Shown piece after piece: positions 58,342 through 64,000 of a stretch of DNA of 64,000 nucleotides; position 1 is the stretch's first letter; each line of letters begins with the position of its first letter. The position numbers were made by a program, and so were the translations under genes. The stretch is from a virus, in IMG/VR virus record IMGVR_UViG_3300033273_000252, positions 1-64,000 of that record; one strand, 5' to 3'. The notes beneath the pieces were generated by a model. The model did not search any database, was not told the origin of the DNA, and saw only the letters and a program-made list of their open reading frames with translations.

Positions 58342-59459
58342 ATATTATTCAATGCTATTTGATGTAATTTTTGAGGTTCATCACTTGTATCAAAGTAAGC
58401 CCAATCGTTTATAAGAAATACTTTATTTGGAAACGGATTTGGTCGATTCTCATCCACCATCATACTTGTAGCTTGATACATCTGAAGATATTCATTTCTA
58501 TCATTATGGATTTTAGCTAATTCATAGTATGATTCGTTTCTACTCTTACAAAATTCAGATGCTCTATTGTACCAAATAATGGAATCATCAATTTTACCAA
58601 TCAATTTACAAATATTACCAATACAATGAGCTGCATAGAATGAGAACTCATCATCAAATTCAACAACTTTATCAGATTCGTATTTTGGATGTTTTCTATT
58701 TATAAATTGTCTAAAATAAAATATAGCTCTTCTTGCAAACTCTTCTCTATGTGCGTGTCCGAATGGAAATTCATCTCTAAGTGTATCGTGGTATGATTTA
58801 CCAATATACCATAGGTGATAATCATCCTCAAGAACTTTATTGTTTGGAATTACATCTAATTCTAAATTTAGAGCATCCTTTAGAAACTTCATAGGTTGTA
58901 ACCAAGTTTGACCATCATTCGTTAGATAGTGTCTAAATGATTTCGGTAGATTTACTCTTTGAAAGTTTTCACCAATATCATCTCTATCCAAGTAAATTGT
59001 TTCGTGAGCTTTCTCAGGATAAAATCTCCAAGGTTCTTTAGCATTCCATAACCAAGTTCTAAAATAAGAAACACCTGGCGCTGTACAAGGTATATTAAAA
59101 CTCTGAATTGTTGTATCATCGAATATAGACCAATCAAAGTCTTCATCAACTATTAGTTGTTCATCAGCATCTACTCTCAAAATCCAATCACATCCGTGGT
59201 CAGCCTCAAGAGCGGTTTGTACACAATGGTCTCTATTGATACCGTGACCCTTCCACCAATCTAATTCATATAAAAAGCCAGGTATACCCTTTTCTTCAAA
59301 AAAGTTACGAATGATATCTTGAGTACCATCGGTAGACCCGTTGTCTTGTATAACCCAATAATCAATATATGGATAAACTGAATTCAACATACGTTCGATA
59401 ACGTGTGCTTCATTGTTTACCATAGTATTAAAACAAAACTTTGTTTGTGTGTTTTTCAT
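58338..59459 (-). CDS. GT2 glycosyltransferase with C-terminal TPR-like repeats
   Basis: 373 residues. GT-A domain: FNTMVNNEAHVIERML, IQDNGSTDGTQDII, ILRVDADEQLIVD (DxD). From ~270 on, helices like SFYAAHCIGNICKLIGK and SRNESYYELAKIHND resemble tetratricopeptide repeats. Follows the galactofuranose-type enzyme, so it may transfer the Galf unit. Confidence 0.8.
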   Translation of the reverse strand: MKNTQTKFCFNTMVNNEAHVIERMLNSVYPYIDYWVIQDNGSTDGTQDIIRNFFEEKGIPGFLYELDWWKGHGINRDHCVQTALEADHGCDWILRVDADEQLIVDEDFDWSIFDDTTIQSFNIPCTAPGVSYFRTWLWNAKEPWRFYPEKAHETIYLDRDDIGENFQRVNLPKSFRHYLTNDGQTWLQPMKFLKDALNLELDVIPNNKVLEDDYHLWYIGKSYHDTLRDEFPFGHAHREEFARRAIFYFRQFINRKHPKYESDKVVEFDDEFSFYAAHCIGNICKLIGKIDDSIIWYNRASEFCKSRNESYYELAKIHNDRNEYLQMYQATSMMVDENRPNPFPNKVFLINDWAYFDTSDEPQKLHQIALNNI

Positions 59460-59460
59460 A

Positions 59461-59697
59461 TTACACGTTTAGATATTCTGCTTCCGGCTTTGCTCCAATA
59501 ATTCGTTTAACCTCTTGACCATTCTCTAACAAAACGACCGTTGGAATGTTTCTCACATTGTATTGTTGTGCCATCTGAGATTGTTCATCCACATTGATTT
59601 TTTGGACAGGAATCGTGTTATTAACTCGTTGCATTACAGGCCCTAACATTCTACAAGGCCCACACCAAGGTGCACTAAAATAAAGATATTGTTTCAT
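59461..59697 (-). CDS. thioredoxin
   Basis: 78 residues from ATG 59697 (MKQYLYFSAPWCGPCRML). Active site WCGPC at 11-15 and cis-Pro in NIPTVVLLENG near 48; ends after IIGAKPEAEYLN. It is shorter than standard thioredoxin, lacking the first helix/strand. Located 9 bp below nrdA, so it presumably reduces the phage ribonucleotide reductase. Confidence 0.85.
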   Translation of the reverse strand: MKQYLYFSAPWCGPCRMLGPVMQRVNNTIPVQKINVDEQSQMAQQYNVRNIPTVVLLENGQEVKRIIGAKPEAEYLNV

Positions 59698-59705
59698 AAT
59701 ATTTC

Positions 59706-61490
59706 CTAACCATCGCAAGATACACAATCAGGGTCGGTGGCACGAGTTGCGATGTCTCCACGAAGTACCGACTCCGTTCTCATATAATAGAGAGTTTTAA
59801 TTCCTTGTTTCCACGCTTCCAAATGAACTTGGTTAATCCACTTTGGAGATGCTTGAGATGGGAATGCTAAGTTTAGTGATGCTGACTGGTCGATGTATTG
59901 TTGTCTTACACCAGCTTGTCTCACCAACTCCAATTGATTGATTTCTTTGAATGTTTTAAATACATCCTTTACCCAATCAACCTCTTGTCTATCAATTGAC
60001 TCTTGTAGTATGTCTTCTTTTTTAGTAAGTTTACCATTGACATATCCCCAATTGTCAAGTTCATCCAAACCTTGAACCGAACCTCCATCTTCAAGGATTT
60101 GAGCCCAAGTGTCTTTATTGTTCATACCCATTTTACGAAGAGCTCTTTCCAACTCAGCGTTTTTACGGATAAACGTACCCTTGGCTGTTTGTTCCGTAAA
60201 TACGTTTGCAGCCCAAGGTTCAATACCTGGTGATACATTACCACTCAACTTAGAGTTAGATACTGTTGGAGCAATTGCTCTCAAGTGAGTGTTTCTCATA
60301 CCTGTACCAACACACCATAGTGGTTCACCATATTCATTAGCAAGGTCACGAGATGCTCTTTCTGATTCAATCTTGATTTGAGAGAATATTCTTCGAGTTT
60401 CAAACTGAGCTGGAAGTCCTTCGAAAGACATACCTTTTTGTTGTAGATATGTATGCCACCCAAGAACACCCAATCCAAGAGCTCTACCCTTTTCAGCCGA
60501 ACGAACTGAATTCTCAAATCCTCTCATATTCTTTGCTCTCTGAATAAACTCTTCGAGTACACCATCCAAGAACCAAGTAGCTGTATAAATTAAATCCGTG
60601 TTTTTCCACTCTTCATACTTAGCCAAGTTTACTGATGATAGACAACATACAAATGAATGTGACTCATCGGTATGAAGTACAATCTCAGAACAAATGTTGG
60701 TCATAAAGACTTTGAGTGAGTTTTGTTTATATGCTTCTGGATTTTGTTTGTTTACATTCCCCTTATACATAATATAAGGTTCACCAGTCGCCTTTCTCTT
60801 TTGAAGAAGTTTACCCCACTTTCTTCTAGCTTCAGGGTCACCATCTTCAAGTTTTCTCATAAACTTATCACCAACAATCGCACATTGATGTAGATTCAAA
60901 CATTGTCTATTAACATCACCTTTTGGTTCTCTAATTTCTACCCACTCATCAAAATCTTCGTGGTCGATGTTTAGATTTACCGATGCGGCTCCTCTTCTTA
61001 CTGCACCTTGATTGGTAGCAAGAATAGTTGAATCATAAATTTTAGCGAATGGTACTACACCATCTGATGTACCATTTTGAGTAATCTTAGACCCGGCTGG
61101 TCTAATCATATTAAGACCAATACCTACACCACCTCCGTGTTTTGCTAACAACATTAATTCAAGATTCTTAGACCCAATCTCTTGAACCGAGTCACCTACA
61201 TCGATACCAAAACAAGAAATAGGTAATCCTCTATCAGTACCTGTATTTGAAAGAACTGGTGATGCCAAGTTTAACCAACCTCTCCAAATGTAATCAAAAA
61301 ACTTTGATGCCATTTGTGGTTTGTCCAATCTTCTAGCAACAGCCGTAGCAACTCTCCAATAGGCATCTTTGGGAGTTTCTCCAGCCAAAAGATATCCATT
61401 TGAAATGGTTTTAACGTAAATTTCAGTATTTGCCCAAGTTGGGAAGTCAACTCCCAACTCCCAACCTAATTTTTCTCCGTGATTTTTCAT
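59706..61490 (-). CDS. nrdA: ribonucleotide reductase large subunit (class I NrdA-type)
   Basis: 594 residues, without the N-terminal ATP-cone. LASPVLSNTGTDRGLPISCFG (the active-site Cys in SCFG), KHGGGVGIGLNMIRPAGS, VFMTNICSEIV (second Cys), YYMRTES and the C-terminal redox pair CVSC. It reduces NDPs to dNDPs with NrdB and thioredoxin. Lack of the cone suggests freedom from dATP feedback, as in T4-type phages. Confidence 0.95.
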   Translation of the reverse strand: MKNHGEKLGWELGVDFPTWANTEIYVKTISNGYLLAGETPKDAYWRVATAVARRLDKPQMASKFFDYIWRGWLNLASPVLSNTGTDRGLPISCFGIDVGDSVQEIGSKNLELMLLAKHGGGVGIGLNMIRPAGSKITQNGTSDGVVPFAKIYDSTILATNQGAVRRGAASVNLNIDHEDFDEWVEIREPKGDVNRQCLNLHQCAIVGDKFMRKLEDGDPEARRKWGKLLQKRKATGEPYIMYKGNVNKQNPEAYKQNSLKVFMTNICSEIVLHTDESHSFVCCLSSVNLAKYEEWKNTDLIYTATWFLDGVLEEFIQRAKNMRGFENSVRSAEKGRALGLGVLGWHTYLQQKGMSFEGLPAQFETRRIFSQIKIESERASRDLANEYGEPLWCVGTGMRNTHLRAIAPTVSNSKLSGNVSPGIEPWAANVFTEQTAKGTFIRKNAELERALRKMGMNNKDTWAQILEDGGSVQGLDELDNWGYVNGKLTKKEDILQESIDRQEVDWVKDVFKTFKEINQLELVRQAGVRQQYIDQSASLNLAFPSQASPKWINQVHLEAWKQGIKTLYYMRTESVLRGDIATRATDPDCVSCDG

Positions 61491-61496
61491 AACTAA

Positions 61497-62492
61497 TTAA
61501 AATATATCATCCCAATCTTCACCTTCGTTTGCTTTAGAGTAATCCGTTGGTCTTACTGCAAAGAAGTCGGTGTGGGTAGTTCCGCCAGTTAAGTGATAAA
61601 ACCACTCCAACTCATTTGCTGAGTTTTCATCGTAGTCAAACAACTTACCTTCGTAACCTAATTCATTGTATTTTTCATTTACTCTTCTTCTGATAAAGTT
61701 GATTAGGTCATTTTTCTTTAGATTTTCTAAATCACCCATTTCAAACATTTTATCAATGTATTTCAACTCCAAGTCTAACATAATGTTAGCAGCTTCTTCT
61801 ACAGCCTCTTTTGCTTGGTCTTTAAGTTCAGTATACTCCTCACACATATGTCTGAATAGTTGACATCCCATTTTAGAATGTAGAGACTCATCACGAACTG
61901 ACCATTTCATTTGTTGACCAATTCCCTTTAACATATTTCTCATTTGGAATGAGTATAATACAGCGAATGATGAATACAATGCAACACCTTCAGTAAATGC
62001 TGAGAATATAGCAAGAGACCTTGCTACTTCTTTTCTCGCCTCAGCATTATCTTTCAAATCTTCCCAAGTGTATCTATTTGTAATATTAGCTAAGTTTTCG
62101 AATCTATCAGCCGTAGCTGGTTCGTGTAAGAATGCCTCAAAGTCTTCCAACCCAAGAGATTCATTCAAATAAGAGTAAGCAGTAGCGTGAATAGTTTCTT
62201 GTGAACCAAACATCATAGCCATTTGTTTGATTTCGTGTTTAGGAAACCATTCGGTCACCCAACCAGTCCAATAGTCCGACACCGCACATTCGGTTTGAGC
62301 AAATCCTAACAAGATATTACCTACCAAATTCTTTTCAGCGGGTGACAAATTTTCATTCCAATCTTTAATGTCACCTTGCATTGGTATTTCAGTATGTAAC
62401 CAAAAAGCTTGTGCTTGTTTCAGCCAACCTTCGGTATAGTATTCAGGATATTCAAACGGTTTAAACGGTATTCGGTTTTCAAATAATGCCAT
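61497..62492 (-). CDS. nrdB: ribonucleotide reductase small subunit (class I NrdB-type)
   Basis: 331 residues. WHTEIPMQGDIKDW near 32-45, FAQTECAVSDYW, GSQETIHATAYSYL (metal ligands Glu, His and the radical Tyr at His+4), and DESLHSKMGCQLF carry the di-iron site. The C-terminal EDWDDIF is the NrdA-binding tail. Six bp above nrdA. Confidence 0.95.
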   Translation of the reverse strand: MALFENRIPFKPFEYPEYYTEGWLKQAQAFWLHTEIPMQGDIKDWNENLSPAEKNLVGNILLGFAQTECAVSDYWTGWVTEWFPKHEIKQMAMMFGSQETIHATAYSYLNESLGLEDFEAFLHEPATADRFENLANITNRYTWEDLKDNAEARKEVARSLAIFSAFTEGVALYSSFAVLYSFQMRNMLKGIGQQMKWSVRDESLHSKMGCQLFRHMCEEYTELKDQAKEAVEEAANIMLDLELKYIDKMFEMGDLENLKKNDLINFIRRRVNEKYNELGYEGKLFDYDENSANELEWFYHLTGGTTHTDFFAVRPTDYSKANEGEDWDDIF

Positions 62493-62554
62493 ATTATTAT
62501 TTCTCTATTAGATTATTATTGTAAAAGGTTAAATTGGGTGATAATATATATTAG

Positions 62555-63913
62555 TTAAAATCCAATATCACCTTGCATTTCCTTATATTTTTGGGCTAAT
62601 TCTTTTCTTACTAAACTCTCCCCTTGTTTCATCTGGCTTTTGGTCTTTTTACCATCAATGGAATCATCATTATAAATGTGAATTTGACCCGTTGAGAAGT
62701 TTGCTTTAGATGGGAATGTCATTCCATCTGGCCCAAATCGATTCTTGATAACGTGCCATCTACCAGTTCCAGCTAATTTGTCTTCAATTTTACGAGATAA
62801 TGATACCACAAAGTCAGCGGTCATCATCTTGGAAAAAGACCCAGCAATTTTAGTACCTGTAATAATGTCATCTTCTGCGCCACTTCTATTGATTTGTGAT
62901 GCTGTAAATACGGGTACTTCGTATTCACCTGCCATACCACGAAGGTCTTCAATGATTTCTTCCAACTCTTCGTGTCTTTTTTCTTTAGATGGGCCCCTCA
63001 AAAGGTCAGCGTAATCGACAATAACTACATCTGGTCTTTTACCTTGAAGAATCATCTTATCCATATGAGCTTTCAACGAAGTTACACTAGCGGTTTTGGT
63101 AGGATAATGTTTTACAACTAAGTCACCACTTACATTTTGTACTGACTTTTTAACATCTTCCATATTGTACTTGAGATTGGCGACAGCGACACCACTTAAA
63201 ACGGCATCATACCTTTGACCTACATAACCTTCATTCAATTCTAATGTGTAATGTGCCACAACTTTACCCTTTTTCATAGCATTCACACCTATGTTGACCA
63301 AAGACCAAGATTTACCAATACCAGGAGGAGCTGCAAAAAGAATCAACTCTCCTTTACCAAAACCGCCTTGTGTAATTTCATCAATAACATCCCAACCACT
63401 TGAAACTACGTTTCTAACTTCAGATTCGTACCTTTCATCAATCATAGTCTTGTATTCGTGACCAATATCCGAATCTTGACCAGCTTTCATAGCAGTATCA
63501 ATCTTCTTTTTGATGGTATCGTACTTACCATCCTCCAAAAGGGTCACAGAGTCTAAGATTGCGTTCTTAATAGACTGATTCTTACAAAAGTCAAGAACTT
63601 GTTCTTTTACGAATTGTAAATCTTCACTATCTAAGTGATTCCAAGCGTACTTGAGAGTATCTACAACGGAAGTTTTTAATACCTCTCTCTCAATACTATT
63701 AATTTTTACCTTGAGAACATCCAAAGTTGGCATCTTCTCATATTGGTCAAAATAGTTCATAGTAGTTTTTACCAACCACTCTGAAGCCTCAGCATCAAAG
63801 TACTCCGGCTTTAGAATATCATAGATTTGGCGTGTAAACGACCTATCCGATATAATAGCGGAGATTACTTTGTTCTGAAATGATGTACTAAATTTACTTC
63901 CTAATTTCTCCAT
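62555..63913 (-). CDS. replicative DNA helicase (gp41/DnaB-like)
   Basis: 452 residues. RecA-fold ATPase: Walker A APPGIGKS (195-202), Walker B VVIVDYADL (Asp300), FTASQINRSGAED with Gln as sensor; the N-terminal helical domain includes YEKMPTLDVLKVKI. It unwinds DNA 5'-3' at the fork. Its promoter with a perfect TATATTTG box is 8 bp above the ATG and overlaps the 3' end of the upstream gene. Confidence 0.92.
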   Translation of the reverse strand: MEKLGSKFSTSFQNKVISAIISDRSFTRQIYDILKPEYFDAEASEWLVKTTMNYFDQYEKMPTLDVLKVKINSIEREVLKTSVVDTLKYAWNHLDSEDLQFVKEQVLDFCKNQSIKNAILDSVTLLEDGKYDTIKKKIDTAMKAGQDSDIGHEYKTMIDERYESEVRNVVSSGWDVIDEITQGGFGKGELILFAAPPGIGKSWSLVNIGVNAMKKGKVVAHYTLELNEGYVGQRYDAVLSGVAVANLKYNMEDVKKSVQNVSGDLVVKHYPTKTASVTSLKAHMDKMILQGKRPDVVIVDYADLLRGPSKEKRHEELEEIIEDLRGMAGEYEVPVFTASQINRSGAEDDIITGTKIAGSFSKMMTADFVVSLSRKIEDKLAGTGRWHVIKNRFGPDGMTFPSKANFSTGQIHIYNDDSIDGKKTKSQMKQGESLVRKELAQKYKEMQGDIGF

Positions 63914-63920
63914 ATAGGTT

Positions 63921-63950
63921 CAAATATACGAAATTATTTATTATTATCAA
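63921..63950 (-). promoter_or_regulatory. helicase promoter with perfect -7 box
   Basis: TTG (63950-63948), 19 bp ending ATTTCG, TATATTTG (63928-63921), ATG at 63913. Leader of a few bases at most. Confidence 0.75.
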
Positions 63951-64000
63951 AATGGTTTCTCAAATAATTTTCAAGAGATGTAAATGAGTTCCGTAACCAA
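63934..64000 (-). CDS. C-terminal end of an unidentified protein
   Basis: An open frame enters from the right edge and ends with TAA at 63934-63936; the last residues are WLRNSFTSLENYLRNHFDNNK. Too short to identify. A replication gene would fit the context. Confidence 0.45.
   Translation of the reverse strand, partial: WLRNSFTSLENYLRNHFDNNK

Overview
The window looks like part of the genome of a large, strictly lytic, T4-like tailed phage that infects a member of the Bacteroidota. Two lines of evidence support this. First, it carries a T4-type replisome: DNA polymerase gp43, sliding clamp gp45, clamp loader gp44 and gp62, and a gp41/DnaB-type helicase, together with NrdA/NrdB, thioredoxin and a MazG-like pyrophosphohydrolase. 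Second, at least 18 promoters have the Bacteroidota layout of TTG, 19-20 bp, then TAnnTTnG, instead of -35/-10 boxes or T4 late promoters. The DNA is AT-rich. About 105 genes are recognised and almost all lie on the minus strand, so transcription runs from high to low coordinates. Genes are tightly packed, with many ATGA, TAATG and TAGTG stop/start overlaps. I saw no tRNA, no CRISPR array, no integrase and no major capsid or tail gene.

Layout in the direction of transcription. (1) 64-44 kb is replication and nucleotide metabolism: helicase, NrdB, NrdA, thioredoxin, a glycosyltransferase, UDP-galactopyranose mutase, a 2OG-Fe(II) oxygenase, MazG-like, a small HTH protein, two tandem Mom-like DNA-modification proteins, an SF2 ATPase, a glycosyltransferase, DNA polymerase, clamp, a DUF4338/DruA-like protein, the clamp loader, a DUF1599 protein and a RecB/Cas4-like nuclease. 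(2) 44-27 kb is a long sugar locus: a lytic transglycosylase first, then a cupin, many glycosyltransferases, a UDP-glucose-dehydrogenase-like enzyme, SIS/HAD/cytidylyltransferase enzymes, a GNAT, an SDR, a DegT aminotransferase and an epimerase. (3) 27-17 kb is envelope- and virion-associated: a YkuD-like protein with a two-helix membrane protein, a signal-peptide-bearing outer-membrane beta-barrel, a PAP2 phosphatase, an exported thioredoxin-fold protein, a zincin, a P-loop kinase and a ClpS-like adaptor. (4) 17-8 kb holds a sulfotransferase and 2OG oxygenase pair, GroES, GroEL, a J-domain protein, an HNH endonuclease and an LPD29-like protein. (5) 8-0 kb is an accessory, early-type region of short unknown genes, with an exported DRGH nuclease, a Nudix hydrolase, an Smr-domain protein, a second LPD29-like protein and the largest non-coding interval (4.7-5.3 kb).

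How the parts fit together: the replication block makes DNA and its precursors, and is interleaved with enzymes that could chemically modify the DNA (Mom-like pair, DUF1599, glycosyltransferases). The sugar locus could make activated amino- or acyl-sugars for DNA, virion or host-surface glycans. The chaperone/ClpS/thioredoxin set could re-tune host proteostasis. A distinct promoter subclass, marked by TTAACA direct repeats in an 11-bp phase just upstream of the TTG box, precedes a subset of genes, mainly small early-type ones plus a nuclease, and suggests a shared activator of the PhoB/OmpR type. All functions were read from the sequence by eye; no database search was run.
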